From an uncultured Pelagibacteraceae bacterium (lineage in GTDB: Bacteria > Pseudomonadota > Alphaproteobacteria > Pelagibacterales > Pelagibacteraceae), in NCBI GenBank assembly GCA_902576335.1, contig CACGVC010000010.1, positions 1-33,443 on the forward strand: a stretch of DNA of 33,443 nt, read 5' to 3'. Position 1 is the first letter of the stretch; every line of letters begins with the position of its first letter. Position numbers and translations under genes: made by a program. Below the pieces are notes generated by a model. That model was given only the letters and a program-made list of their open reading frames with translations. It was not told the DNA's origin and searched no databases. This document shows, piece after piece, positions 16,048 to 25,389 of this stretch.

Positions 16048-17151
16048 TTAAAGAACATAAGGCTCAGGTCGTGCTTTTTTTCCAAGAACTCTCTCAACAG
16101 CCATATTAGAAATATCAATCGACTGATAAGCACCAGTAGTTATTAATTCCGTTAAGGCTCTTCCTATACCAGGTGCTTGCATCAATCCTCTACCAGTAAA
16201 ACCTGTAGCCAAATAAACGTTATCAAATTTAGGATGTTTGCCCACTACAGCATTGTTATCTAATCTGTTACAATCATAATATCCTGCCCATCCTCCTGTT
16301 AATTTTAATTCCTCAAAAATTGGAATTCTATTTGCGAGTGCAGGCCAAACTAATTCTTCAAAATCATCCCATGCAGGTTCTAAATCTTTTGCATCAAATA
16401 GCGATTTTGGTGATCCCGCTAAATACTCTTTTCCTTCAGGTCTCCAATAAACTCCTGAAGGTAAATCTCCAGTTAAAGGCATTTCAGGAATATGTTTAGG
16501 ACACTTTACACGAAATACAGTATGTTTTTGTGGTTCTACCGGTATATCTTCAAGTAATTCTTTAGTCCAACAACCAGCAGCTGAAATGATAGTTTTAGCT
16601 TTTATTTCAGAGAGAGATTTTATATTTCCCTTGATAAATTCTGCTCCAAGTTCGGTAGCTTTGCTTTTTAATGCGTTATGAAACATAAAAGGATCTATCC
16701 AACCTTCACTTTGATTATCGGTAAACGTAGCTGTTTCTATTCCATCAGCATTTATGTAAGGAAAATGTTTTGATAACTCAGAACCTTTAATATTCTTTGT
16801 GCCAGCTTCACATGCCTGATGATTTTCTAGAGCCTTATATTGTTCTTCTGCATGTTCAGGTCCAAACATTAATAGATAGCCGTTGGGCACCATACTTGCC
16901 GTAGGATTTGGGTTTTTTTCAGTCTTTAGCAATTCTGGAATTTGAAAAATAAACTCTCTTGCAAATTTTCCTAATAGAATATTTTCTTTTTGAAAAAATT
17001 GTCTTCTAAAACCACCTAATGATAATGGAAATGATGCTGATTTATATGTTGGATCCCTCTCTATAACTTTAACTTTTCTACCCTCTTTTGATAAAAAATA
17101 AGCAGTTGCTGCACCAATAATACCTCCACCAACTATTACAACATCGTTCAT
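16048..17151 (-). CDS. FAD-dependent oxidoreductase, DAO/sarcosine-oxidase-like
   Basis: A 367-residue flavoenzyme of the DAO family. The FAD-binding VIVGGGIIGAATAYFLSKEG starts at residue 5, and the glycine-rich end block VYLATGFTGRGLMQAPGIGR is typical for this family. SLGGFRRQFFQKENI near 43-57 resembles sarcosine/dimethylglycine oxidase beta-type and FOXRED1-like proteins, where this segment helps hold the flavin. Likely substrates are secondary or D-amino acids, releasing imine or aldehyde; the exact one is not readable from sequence. tspO lies 3 bases upstream on the same strand, so they probably form one unit. If the substrate were an N-methyl amino acid it would feed the one-carbon genes nearby; that is inference. 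Confidence 0.87.
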   Translation of the reverse strand: MNDVVIVGGGIIGAATAYFLSKEGRKVKVIERDPTYKSASFPLSLGGFRRQFFQKENILLGKFAREFIFQIPELLKTEKNPNPTASMVPNGYLLMFGPEHAEEQYKALENHQACEAGTKNIKGSELSKHFPYINADGIETATFTDNQSEGWIDPFMFHNALKSKATELGAEFIKGNIKSLSEIKAKTIISAAGCWTKELLEDIPVEPQKHTVFRVKCPKHIPEMPLTGDLPSGVYWRPEGKEYLAGSPKSLFDAKDLEPAWDDFEELVWPALANRIPIFEELKLTGGWAGYYDCNRLDNNAVVGKHPKFDNVYLATGFTGRGLMQAPGIGRALTELITTGAYQSIDISNMAVERVLGKKARPEPYVL

Positions 17152-17154
17152 AAA

Positions 17155-17622
17155 TTAATTTAGTATAACCAAGTTAATATTTAGAAATAGTGCATAGAAA
17201 CACCAAAGTAAATAGGGAATCATTAAATAGTAACTTAATTTGTTAACGGGTTTAAATCTTATGATTATCAAAAAAATGAATATTATTAATGTTATTAGAA
17301 CTAACATAGCTAGAAGTATTTTGTGCAATGCAAAAAAAACAATACTCCAAGTTGTATTTATAATTATATGAATAAAATAAATATAAACTGTATTCATATC
17401 TCGATTTTTACTATGCCAGAAGTTCCAGACTGCAATAGTCATCATAAAGTACAAAATAGTCCAAACAGGAGCAAAAACCCAATCTGGTGGATTTAAACTT
17501 GATTTAATAAGCGTTGAATACCAAGGTTCTTTTAAATTAATTGATACTGCACCTCCAATGAATGAGGCTGAAAAAGTTATTATAAAAAAAAGAATAAATG
17601 ACAAAATTTTATTTTTAAGCAT
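17155..17622 (-). CDS. tspO: TspO/MBR family membrane protein
   Basis: A 155-residue protein with five hydrophobic helices. The TspO hallmarks are EPWYSTLIKSSLNPPDWVF (residues 32-50) and PVWTILYFMM (52-61), with a further conserved Trp at 66. Bacterial TspO proteins bind porphyrins and other tetrapyrroles and help degrade or sense them; in Rhodobacter TspO tunes photopigment gene expression to oxygen and light. It may here protect against photo-oxidative damage, in line with its MsrA, SelO and lipid-modification neighbours, although this is context only. It is divergent from the SDR gene with just 24 bases between start codons, so any promoter must extend into one of the genes. Confidence 0.92.
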   Translation of the reverse strand: MLKNKILSFILFFIITFSASFIGGAVSINLKEPWYSTLIKSSLNPPDWVFAPVWTILYFMMTIAVWNFWHSKNRDMNTVYIYFIHIIINTTWSIVFFALHKILLAMLVLITLIIFIFLIIIRFKPVNKLSYYLMIPYLLWCFYALFLNINLVILN

Positions 17623-17646
17623 AAAGGTATTATATATCTTTAAAGA

Positions 17647-18408
17647 ATGAATAAAAAAACAATTTGGATCACAGGTGGAAGTACAGGTATTGGTAAAGCA
17701 CTAGCATTAAAATTCGCTAATGAGGGTTGGAATGTTGCAATATCTGCTAGGAGAGAGAATCTTCTAAAAGAAATAGCTGATACCAATGCCAATATCAGCT
17801 CATTTCCATTAGATGTCACGGATAAAACTAAATGTAAACAAGTCTTCGAGGAAATAAAAAATAAATTTGAAAATATTGATATTTGTTTTTTTTCTACAGG
17901 CACTTGGAATCCTAAAAAAGAAAAAGATATCGATGTTGAACAGATTGAAGATGTATTTAAGATTAATTTTTTTGGAACATTAAATAGTATTAAGGCTGTA
18001 GAGGAATATTTTAAAAATAAGAAAGGTGGAAAAATTGCTATAGTTTCATCTATAGCAGGCTATAGAGGACTACCTAATTCGACAGGTTATGGCCCATCAA
18101 AATCAGCCTTAAATAATTTAGCTGAGAGTTTATATTTTGATTTTGGTCGTTCAAATGTACGTGTCTGTCTAGTGTCTCCTGGTTTTATCAAAACTCCTAT
18201 GACAGATAAAAATGATTTTAAAATGCCTTTTTTAAAAACTGCAGAGTATGCCGCTGATAAAATTTATGATGGATTAGTAAACAAAAATATCTTTGAGATC
18301 CATTTTCCAAAATCTTTAACACTAATACTTAAATTTTTTAGTTTTTTACCGAGTAAATTATATTTTGGTCTAGTAGGTAAAATGACAAAGTATCAAAAAA
18401 AAAATTAG
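17647..18408 (+). CDS. Short-chain dehydrogenase/reductase (SDR)
   Basis: A classical SDR of 253 residues. The cofactor site is TGGSTGIG at 9-16, and the catalytic residues are Ser135, Tyr148 and Lys152 (YGPSK). The basic residues after the second strand (SARRENL near 33-39) suggest NADP(H). SVRs of this type sit beside CFA-like, DUF1365, DUF3833 and amine-oxidase-like genes in many proteobacteria, and the same set surrounds it here, on the opposite strand. A role in reducing or oxidising a modified acyl chain is plausible but unproven. Its last bases overlap the end of the DUF3833 gene by 4 bases in a convergent arrangement. Confidence 0.9.
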   Translation: MNKKTIWITGGSTGIGKALALKFANEGWNVAISARRENLLKEIADTNANISSFPLDVTDKTKCKQVFEEIKNKFENIDICFFSTGTWNPKKEKDIDVEQIEDVFKINFFGTLNSIKAVEEYFKNKKGGKIAIVSSIAGYRGLPNSTGYGPSKSALNNLAESLYFDFGRSNVRVCLVSPGFIKTPMTDKNDFKMPFLKTAEYAADKIYDGLVNKNIFEIHFPKSLTLILKFFSFLPSKLYFGLVGKMTKYQKKN

Positions 18409-18953
18409 TCTTTAACAAAAACGACGGTTAATTCTGCTACCTTAAAACCAAATTTAGTCATTGTTGCCTTATTTATAGCTACTCTTTCATCTTGTTTAAA
18501 AATCCAATCATCAAAAGTGATTTTCATTTGTTTACCTTTTACAGGAACTAATAAAACATACTCAAATTTGAACGCTGGACCATATGAATACCCCTTTGCT
18601 TTACCAACTACATCACCAGCTGTACCTTCATAATTATTTTCATCAATTTTGGTAATTTGCCATTGTCTTGTTTGTATTTCACCATCATCCCAATTAAATT
18701 TTTCATCAAGGATTAATTGATTTCCATTCCATTTACCATCTAGATCTGCTGAAAACTGCCTTATAACTTTTCCAGATCTATTCTGTAAAACACCCCAAGC
18801 TTTTACATTGCCTGACAAATATTCCTCAATTATTAATCTAGGTTTTTTATTTATAAAATCTTCTGGTTTCATTGAACTATTATTTGTGCAGTTTGTAATT
18901 AAGAATAGAGAAATTATCAATAAAATTGATTTAAAAAATTTTATGTCTTGCAT
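18405..18953 (-). CDS. DUF3833 family lipoprotein
   Basis: A 182-residue protein with an N-terminal hydrophobic signal ending in FLITNC; Cys22 would be the lipidated residue, though Asn at -1 is not the usual Gly/Ala/Ser, so lipidation is likely rather than certain. The rest is a beta-rich, lipocalin-like domain with the DUF3833 features FSADLDGKWNGNQLILDE and DDGEIQTRQWQI. Proteins of this family occur next to CFA-like methyltransferases and DUF1365 in many proteobacteria. A lipid-binding or chaperone role at the membrane face is a reasonable guess. The gene follows the methyltransferase gene by 11 bases and is the last of the cluster. Confidence 0.82.
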   Translation of the reverse strand: MQDIKFFKSILLIISLFLITNCTNNSSMKPEDFINKKPRLIIEEYLSGNVKAWGVLQNRSGKVIRQFSADLDGKWNGNQLILDEKFNWDDGEIQTRQWQITKIDENNYEGTAGDVVGKAKGYSYGPAFKFEYVLLVPVKGKQMKITFDDWIFKQDERVAINKATMTKFGFKVAELTVVFVKD

Positions 18954-18964
18954 TATCTCCTCTA

Positions 18965-20143
18965 CTATTTGTTTTGTATTGAAAATTGAATTAAATCGAT
19001 ATTTTTCGACTTAAAGCCTGCTTCACAATAAGATAAATAAAATTCCCACATTCTTTTAAATGTTAAATCAAAACCTTGTTTTTTGATTAATTCCCATTTT
19101 TTGTTAAATTCATTTCTCCAAATAGCAAGTGTATTTGAGTAATGATCAGCATAAGATTCATAAGATTTTATTGTTAAACCATTTTTCGAAACATATTTAT
19201 CTATACTTCCTTTATTTGGAAGAAAACCGCCAGGAAAAATATATTTTTGAATGAAGTCTTGTTTATATTTGTATCTGTCAAAAAGATTATCATCAATTGT
19301 TATTGCTTGAATAGCAGCACTTCCATTGCTTGATAAATTATCTTTAATTGTTTTAAAGTAACCTTCCAAATAATTTTGGCCTACCGCCTCGATCATTTCT
19401 ATGGATGCAATAGAATTATATTTTTCTTTTAAATCTCTATAATCTTTTATTTGGATATTAACTTTTTCATTTAGTCCACACCTATAAATTCTTTCTTTAG
19501 CATACTCGAATTGTTTTTTTGAAATTGTAATACAATCTAATTTAACATCGTATTTTTTTCCAAGATACTCAGCAAAACCTCCCCAGCCACAACCTATTTC
19601 TAGAACTTTATCTCCGACTCTAGGCTTTATTAAATCTATCAATTTTTGATATTTATTATTTTGAGCGTCAGATAAATTTTTATTCTTCTCATCAAATATC
19701 GCGCTTGAATAAGTTAGAGTCTTGTCTAACCATAAAGAAAAGAATTCATTCCCAAGATCATAATGTTTTGAAATATTTGTTTTACTTCTATCTTTCGTAT
19801 TCTTTACAAAAATACTTTTTAAGTAATTAATGAAAGAAAGATCTAACAATCCAGAAAATTTGTGAATTTGTTTGATATTTCTTGCTGTGATCTCTATCAA
19901 ATTAGATAAATTATTCGTCTCAAATTCGTCTTTCATATAAGACTCCGCAAGACCTACACTACCTGATCTAATTAAATTAAACGTAAAATTTTTATTTTTT
20001 ATTTTTATATCTGCATGTAAAGAATCTTTGATGTTCCCAAAACTATAGTTTTTACCATCGTAATTAGTTAGCTCTAAATGACCGATTTTTATATCTTTCA
20101 AAATGCTAAAGACAATTTTATCTGGAACTGTACTTAAATTCAT
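18965..20143 (-). CDS. Cyclopropane-fatty-acid-synthase-like SAM methyltransferase
   Basis: A 392-residue member of the CFA/mycolic acid methyltransferase family, which transfers a methyl from SAM to the double bond of phospholipid acyl chains. Seen: HYDLGNEFFSLWLDKTLTYS at 127-146, the SAM site VLEIGCGWGG at 180-189, EMIEAVG with Glu252, and KYIFPGGFLP near 300-309. Against E. coli Cfa, the bicarbonate-site residues Cys139 and His266 are Ser147 and Gln279 here, while the Glu is kept. This fits the CFA-like subgroup associated with DUF1365, whose products need not be cyclopropanes (methylated or further modified acyl chains are known in relatives). Its start overlaps the stop of the DUF1365 gene by one base (TAATG). 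Confidence 0.9.
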   Translation of the reverse strand: MNLSTVPDKIVFSILKDIKIGHLELTNYDGKNYSFGNIKDSLHADIKIKNKNFTFNLIRSGSVGLAESYMKDEFETNNLSNLIEITARNIKQIHKFSGLLDLSFINYLKSIFVKNTKDRSKTNISKHYDLGNEFFSLWLDKTLTYSSAIFDEKNKNLSDAQNNKYQKLIDLIKPRVGDKVLEIGCGWGGFAEYLGKKYDVKLDCITISKKQFEYAKERIYRCGLNEKVNIQIKDYRDLKEKYNSIASIEMIEAVGQNYLEGYFKTIKDNLSSNGSAAIQAITIDDNLFDRYKYKQDFIQKYIFPGGFLPNKGSIDKYVSKNGLTIKSYESYADHYSNTLAIWRNEFNKKWELIKKQGFDLTFKRMWEFYLSYCEAGFKSKNIDLIQFSIQNK

Positions 20144-20904
20144 TAGCTCTCAAAAGTAATATTATTTTTAATTTTTAATTTTCTTTGAATAAACCTAATA
20201 CCTTTAGTCCACAGTTTAAACGCTTCAAAATGTATCGCAGATATTATTTTAAAAGTCATAAGTGGGTGTTTTATGTATGATTTTAATAATTCTCTACTAT
20301 TTAAGTCTTTTCTTTTTCCATCCTGAGATGCATATAAGATTTTTTCATTAGACTGGTATTGATCTATAATGACAGATATTCTTTCGCAGGGTTTTAGAAT
20401 TCTAAAAAAATAATTACAATCCATCTCTATGAACGGTGACACATGAAATTTTTTCGAACAGTTATGTTGAAAAAGTTTAGAGTCGTCTTCAACTTTAAAA
20501 ATATATGTATGTTGTTCACCAAATGTATTCTTAACTTCGTATAAAATAGCAATTAATTTATCATTAACATCGTAGATAAAAAAAACACTTAAGGGATTAA
20601 AAACATATCCAAAAATTCTTGGATAACATAATAGTTTTATCTTTATATCTTTTGAGTTGATTTTATTTTCTTCTAAATTTTTTTTTACCCATGAGGTTAA
20701 TGAAGTCCCATCTCTACTCCCATGATCCTTTTCGAAAAAACTTATTAAATTAAATTTATTAAACGAAAAAAACTTAATATTTTTATCTATCTCGTCTAAC
20801 TCCGATAAATCTATTAATAATGAAAATACACTATATTTAAAAAAATGAGTTTTAGGTTTAAATCTTTTGTGAATAACCGTACCATTATAAATTGAACTAA
20901 TCAT
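20143..20904 (-). CDS. DUF1365 family protein
   Basis: A 253-residue soluble protein with the DUF1365 pattern: N-terminal YNGTVIHKRFKPKTHFFKYS (basic plus aromatic), LLCYPRIFGYVFNPLSVFF in the middle (near 108-126), NTFGEQHTY, and KKFHVSPFIEMDCNYFFRI (near 160-178). The family has no settled enzymatic function; it occurs almost always between an amine-oxidase-like flavoprotein and a CFA-like methyltransferase, exactly as here. It overlaps the flavoprotein gene by 8 bases and the methyltransferase gene by one base, so the three are tightly coupled. A role in handling the lipid substrate or product is the natural inference. Confidence 0.9.
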   Translation of the reverse strand: MISSIYNGTVIHKRFKPKTHFFKYSVFSLLIDLSELDEIDKNIKFFSFNKFNLISFFEKDHGSRDGTSLTSWVKKNLEENKINSKDIKIKLLCYPRIFGYVFNPLSVFFIYDVNDKLIAILYEVKNTFGEQHTYIFKVEDDSKLFQHNCSKKFHVSPFIEMDCNYFFRILKPCERISVIIDQYQSNEKILYASQDGKRKDLNSRELLKSYIKHPLMTFKIISAIHFEAFKLWTKGIRFIQRKLKIKNNITFES

Positions 20905-22135
20905 TTAAGTTTTTTAACATTTCAATTGATGATTTTATGCCATCCTCATGAAAACCGTAACCAAAATAACTTCCACAAAATAATATATTTTCTTTGTTTT
21001 GAATGTTTTTCAATTTTTTTTGATTATCTAAAGCTTTTTGATCGTAATAAGGATGTGTAAAATTAATTTTCTTTAAAATTTTATCCTCAGATATTTCTCT
21101 TATAGGATTTAAGGTCAAAAATATATTTTTTTCATTTTTTAAGTTTTGAAGAAGATTTAGCCAGTATGAAAGTGAGTTTTTACTTGTATTCTTTTTATCA
21201 ACAAAAGAATTCCATGAGGACCATACATCTTTATTTTTAGGCATGATATTTTCATCTGTATGCAATATTGCTAAATTTTCTCTATAACTAAAATTTGATA
21301 AAATATTCCTTTCCTCATCTAATGGATTATCTATTAAATTTAACGCTTCATTTGCATGAGTTGCAAGAACGACCTTATCATAATGGAAAAATTCATTATT
21401 GCCACCATAATAGACTTGTAATCCTGATGAGATTCTTTTAACAGATTTTATCCTATAATTTTTGAAGTACTGACCACTGATTAGAGATAAAACTTTATTG
21501 ACATATACTCTACTTCTTTGGGTGACAGTGTACCACTGGGGTCTGTTTTTAAGTTTAAATAGACCGTGATTTTGAAAAAATTTTAAAAAAAAATTCATAG
21601 GCATTTTACCTGCCTCATATGGTGGCATAGACCAAATCGCAGACACCATTGGTATAATGTGGTAATTAATAAAACCTCTGGACCATTTATTTTTTTTTAA
21701 AAAATCATCTAAAGTTATTTTTTGATCAAATTCTGAGATATTATCACAAGTTTTATAAAATTTTAAAATATCTAAAAACATTTTGAGAAATTCAATATTC
21801 AATAAGTTAGATTTGTTAGCAAAGATACCCGATAAACCTTTACCACAATACTCATAATTAGTGTCTTCTACAGAAACAGAAAATGACATATCGCTTTTTT
21901 CAATTCCAATATCAATCTCTTTAAAAAAATTTATTAAATTTGGATATGTCTGATGATTAAATACAATAAATCCCACATCAACAGATACTTTTTTTTTATT
22001 AAGATTTACATCAATCGTATAAGAGTGACCTCCAAAGTGATCTTCTCTCTCAAAAAGATCTACTTGATGTTTTTTTGATAAATAATAAGCTGCGCTTAAG
22101 CCTGATATGCCTGAGCCGATTACAGCTACTTTCAT
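20897..22135 (-). CDS. NAD/FAD-dependent amine-oxidase-like flavoprotein
   Basis: A 412-residue flavoprotein beginning with the dinucleotide-binding VAVIGSGISGLSAAYYLSKK (Gly7, Gly9, Gly12) followed by LFEREDHFGGHSYT, typical of the amine oxidase/desaturase-like group. WSRGFINYHIIPMVSAIWSM near 171-190 and FCGSYFGYGFHEDGIKSS at the C-terminus are features of the subgroup found with DUF1365 and CFA-like genes. Relatives in this context are thought to act on lipid acyl chains (saturation, desaturation or isomerisation) rather than on amines. Its ATG lies only 3 bases after the gcvP stop, with no room for a promoter or terminator, so read-through from the gcv operon is expected. Confidence 0.88.
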   Translation of the reverse strand: MKVAVIGSGISGLSAAYYLSKKHQVDLFEREDHFGGHSYTIDVNLNKKKVSVDVGFIVFNHQTYPNLINFFKEIDIGIEKSDMSFSVSVEDTNYEYCGKGLSGIFANKSNLLNIEFLKMFLDILKFYKTCDNISEFDQKITLDDFLKKNKWSRGFINYHIIPMVSAIWSMPPYEAGKMPMNFFLKFFQNHGLFKLKNRPQWYTVTQRSRVYVNKVLSLISGQYFKNYRIKSVKRISSGLQVYYGGNNEFFHYDKVVLATHANEALNLIDNPLDEERNILSNFSYRENLAILHTDENIMPKNKDVWSSWNSFVDKKNTSKNSLSYWLNLLQNLKNEKNIFLTLNPIREISEDKILKKINFTHPYYDQKALDNQKKLKNIQNKENILFCGSYFGYGFHEDGIKSSIEMLKNLND

Positions 22136-22138
22136 TAA

Positions 22139-25009
22139 TTAAGCTGCGTCTTCTTTAAATTCATCCATACTCGGACAACTACAAAAGATATTCTTATCTC
22201 CATAAACATTATCCACACGTGCAACCGGGGGCCAAAATTTATTTGATCTTAAAAATTTAGCTGGATAGGCTGCTTCCTCTCTAGAATAATTATGTTTCCA
22301 GTCATCTGATGCAAGCTCCATATCTGTATGAGGAGCATTCTTAATTGGATTATCAACTTTATCAAATTTTCCAGACTTAATTTTATCTATTTCTTGTTTG
22401 ATATTAATTAATGTGTCACAGAATCTGTCAAGTTCTGATAAACTCTCACTTTCAGTAGGTTCAATCATCATGGTACCGGCAACTGGCCATGACATTGTTG
22501 GAGCATGAAACCCATAATCAATTAATCTTTTAGCAATATCTTCTTCAGTAACTCCAGTCTCAGACTTAATTGTTCTAATATCAATTATACATTCATGCGC
22601 TACGTTACCTTTTGAACCTTTATACAAAATAGGAAAATGATCTTTAAGTCTATTAGCTATATAATTGGCATTTAAAATTGCAATTTTAGTAGCCAATTTA
22701 AGTCCTTCAGACCCCATCATCTTAATATACATCCATGAAATTGATAGAATACTTGAGCTTCCCCATGGAGCAGCTGAAACTGCACCAATTCCTGTTGCGG
22801 GCCCACAATCTTTGACAACTGGATGATTAGGCAGATAAACTTGCAAATGTCTTTTACATGCAATCGGTCCCATTCCGGGTCCTCCCCCACCATGTGGAAT
22901 ACAAAATGTTTTGTGTAAGTTAATATGACAAATATCAGGACCAAAATTTCCTGGTTTTGCGATTCCTACTAGGGCATTTAAATTTGCTCCATCCATATAA
23001 ACTTGACCTCCGTGTTTATGAATTAAATCACAAATATCTGATATTTTTTCCTCAAAAACTCCATGTGTAGATGGATAGGTAACCATTAAAGCTCCAAGAT
23101 TTTCAGAATTTAATTCAGCTTTTTTCTTTAAATCCTCAAAATCAACATTTCCCTCTTTATCGCAATTAACTACAACAACTTTCATTCCAACCATTTGGGC
23201 ACTTGCTGGATTAGTCCCATGTGCTGAACTTGGTATTAAACATATATTTCTATTATTATCGCCTCTATCTAAATGATATTTTCTTATTACCATTAACCCT
23301 GCATATTCACCTTGAGCACCTGCATTAGGCTGCAGTGAAACTCCTGAAAAACCAGTAATTGATCTTAACCAATTTTTAAGATCTGTGAACATTGATCTAT
23401 ATCCTTCCATCTGTTCAATAGGCACAAATGGATGAGGCTCTGCTAATTCTCTCCATGAAATAGGTATCATTTCTGCAGTAGCATTTAATTTCATTGTACA
23501 TGAACCTAGGGCAATCATAGTTCTATTGAGAGCTATATCTTTATCTTCTAATTTCTTAAGATATCTAAGCATTTCTGTTTCTGAATGATACGAGTTAAAA
23601 ACAGGATGTTCTAGAAATTTAGAAGTTCTTAATAATTTTTTTGGTAGATTGGGTAAACTTACTGTAGGATCTTCTTTTTTAATGGACTCCGCAGCGTTAA
23701 AAATTTTTAATAATTGATTTACTCTATAAACATTTTTCTTTTCATCAAAAGAAACAGCAAGCATTTCTGAATTTACTTTTCTTATATTTACTTTTTGAGC
23801 TAAAGCATTTTTAAATATTTGATCAGTCTTTTCGTTGGTAATAATTGTTACTGTATCAAAAAAATAATCTGAATATAATTCATATCCAGATTGCTTTATC
23901 TTATCAGCAAAATTTTTTGCTAATTGAGATACTCTCTCAGAAATATTTTTTATTCCATTTGGGCCATGATAAATAGCATATGCTGCAGAAACTATTGCTA
24001 ACAAAGCTTGAGCGGTACAAATGTTGCTTGTAGCTTTATCTCTTCTGATATGTTGCTCTCTGGTCTGTAGTGATAATCTGTAAGCTTTATTTCCATGTCT
24101 ATCCACTGAAACACCAACTATTCTTCCTGGCATAGATCTTTTATATTCATCTTTCGTTGCAAAAAATGCTGCATGAGGTCCGCCATAACCCATAGGAATA
24201 CCGAACCTTTGAGAACTACCGACTGCAATATCAGCTCCAAGCTCTCTTGGTGTTTTTAGTTTAGCAAGAGCTAGAAGATCACATGCCAAAATTGCTTTAC
24301 CATTTTTTTTATGAATTTTACTTACTGCTTCACTAGGATCTTTGATATCACCTAAAGTTCCTGGGTACTGTAAAATTCCACAAACAATATCTTCTTTTAA
24401 CTGCTCTAAGACTTTGTCCTCATTTCCAACAAGAACTTTTAAACCCATGGGCTCTGCCCTAGTTTGTATAACATCAATAGTTTGTGGGTGACAATTTTCT
24501 GAAACAAAAACTAAATTACTATCACTTTTATTTAGTCTATGACTTAAACCCATAGCTTCTGCTGCCGCTGTGCCTTCGTCAAGCAAAGAAGCGTTTGCAA
24601 TATCCATACCTGTAAAATCAACAATCATTTGTTGAAAGTTTAATAACATTTCCAATCTTCCTTGGGCTACCTCTGGCTGATATGGTGTATAAGAAGTATA
24701 CCAACCTGGATTTTCTAATATATTTCTTAAAATTACATATGGTGTATACGTTCCGTAATAACCCATACCAATAAAATTTGAATAAATTTGGTTTGTTTTT
24801 GAAATTGCTTTTAGTTTTCTTAACGCTTCATATTCTGAATTCGACTCACCAATATTAAGTTCACCCTTAAACTGTATCTTTTCTGGCACAGTATTATCTA
24901 TTAAATCATCAAGCGATTTATAACTTAATTTTTTTAGCATTTTTAATTGATCCTCTTCAGAGGGACCGATGTGTCTTTTTAAAAAATCTTTTTGTGAATT
25001 TTGTAACAT
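22139..25009 (-). CDS. gcvP: Glycine dehydrogenase (decarboxylating), P protein
   Basis: The PLP-dependent P protein of the glycine cleavage system decarboxylates glycine and passes the aminomethyl group to lipoyl-GcvH. At 956 residues it is the fused, homodimer-type P protein rather than the split GcvPA/GcvPB form. The N-terminal half has RHIGPSEEDQ and GMGYYGTYTPYVILRNILEN, and the C-terminal half has the PLP lysine Lys700 in HINLHKTFCIPHGGGGPGMG. The start codon shares its A with the gcvH stop codon (TAATG), so translation is coupled. Gene order is gcvT-gcvH-gcvP under one glycine riboswitch. All expected blocks are present and the frame is intact. Confidence 0.98.
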   Translation of the reverse strand: MLQNSQKDFLKRHIGPSEEDQLKMLKKLSYKSLDDLIDNTVPEKIQFKGELNIGESNSEYEALRKLKAISKTNQIYSNFIGMGYYGTYTPYVILRNILENPGWYTSYTPYQPEVAQGRLEMLLNFQQMIVDFTGMDIANASLLDEGTAAAEAMGLSHRLNKSDSNLVFVSENCHPQTIDVIQTRAEPMGLKVLVGNEDKVLEQLKEDIVCGILQYPGTLGDIKDPSEAVSKIHKKNGKAILACDLLALAKLKTPRELGADIAVGSSQRFGIPMGYGGPHAAFFATKDEYKRSMPGRIVGVSVDRHGNKAYRLSLQTREQHIRRDKATSNICTAQALLAIVSAAYAIYHGPNGIKNISERVSQLAKNFADKIKQSGYELYSDYFFDTVTIITNEKTDQIFKNALAQKVNIRKVNSEMLAVSFDEKKNVYRVNQLLKIFNAAESIKKEDPTVSLPNLPKKLLRTSKFLEHPVFNSYHSETEMLRYLKKLEDKDIALNRTMIALGSCTMKLNATAEMIPISWRELAEPHPFVPIEQMEGYRSMFTDLKNWLRSITGFSGVSLQPNAGAQGEYAGLMVIRKYHLDRGDNNRNICLIPSSAHGTNPASAQMVGMKVVVVNCDKEGNVDFEDLKKKAELNSENLGALMVTYPSTHGVFEEKISDICDLIHKHGGQVYMDGANLNALVGIAKPGNFGPDICHINLHKTFCIPHGGGGPGMGPIACKRHLQVYLPNHPVVKDCGPATGIGAVSAAPWGSSSILSISWMYIKMMGSEGLKLATKIAILNANYIANRLKDHFPILYKGSKGNVAHECIIDIRTIKSETGVTEEDIAKRLIDYGFHAPTMSWPVAGTMMIEPTESESLSELDRFCDTLINIKQEIDKIKSGKFDKVDNPIKNAPHTDMELASDDWKHNYSREEAAYPAKFLRSNKFWPPVARVDNVYGDKNIFCSCPSMDEFKEDAA

Positions 25010-25389
25010 TATGCTGAGCTCTCCTTTGCAAATTTATCGTACTCGTCTTTATTCATTAAAGTATCCATCTCTGACTTATCTTTAATTTTCAATTTAAAAA
25101 ACCAAGCAGAGTTTTCTGGATCCTGATTTATTTTCGATGGATCATCAACAATAGATTGATTTAAATCAACAACTTCGCCACTTACCGGTGTATATACATC
25201 ACTTGCAGCTTTTGTAGATTCTACTACACCTGCTGTTCCATCTTTTTCCACATTAGACCCTTTTTCTGGAAGTTCTGTAAAAACTATATCTCCTAACATT
25301 TCTGTTGCATGCTTAGTTATCCCAATAGTGGCTATATCCCCCTCTAATTTAATCCACTCGTGCTCTTTAGAATATTTTACTTCACTCAT
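25009..25389 (-). CDS. gcvH: Glycine cleavage system H protein
   Basis: GcvH is the small lipoyl carrier that shuttles the aminomethyl group between P, T and L proteins. The 126-residue protein starts [16 protein letters not shown] and has the lipoylation lysine Lys60 in [20 protein letters not shown]. An upstream in-frame ATG would add 16 residues (Gln/Phe/Lys-rich) that no GcvH has; the ATG at 25389 has a GGAG ribosome site 7 bases ahead and matches the family, so I chose it. It shares one base with the gcvT stop and one base with the gcvP start, making a tightly coupled three-gene operon. Confidence 0.97.
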   Translation of the reverse strand: MSEVKYSKEHEWIKLEGDIATIGITKHATEMLGDIVFTELPEKGSNVEKDGTAGVVESTKAASDVYTPVSGEVVDLNQSIVDDPSKINQDPENSAWFFKLKIKDKSEMDTLMNKDEYDKFAKESSA

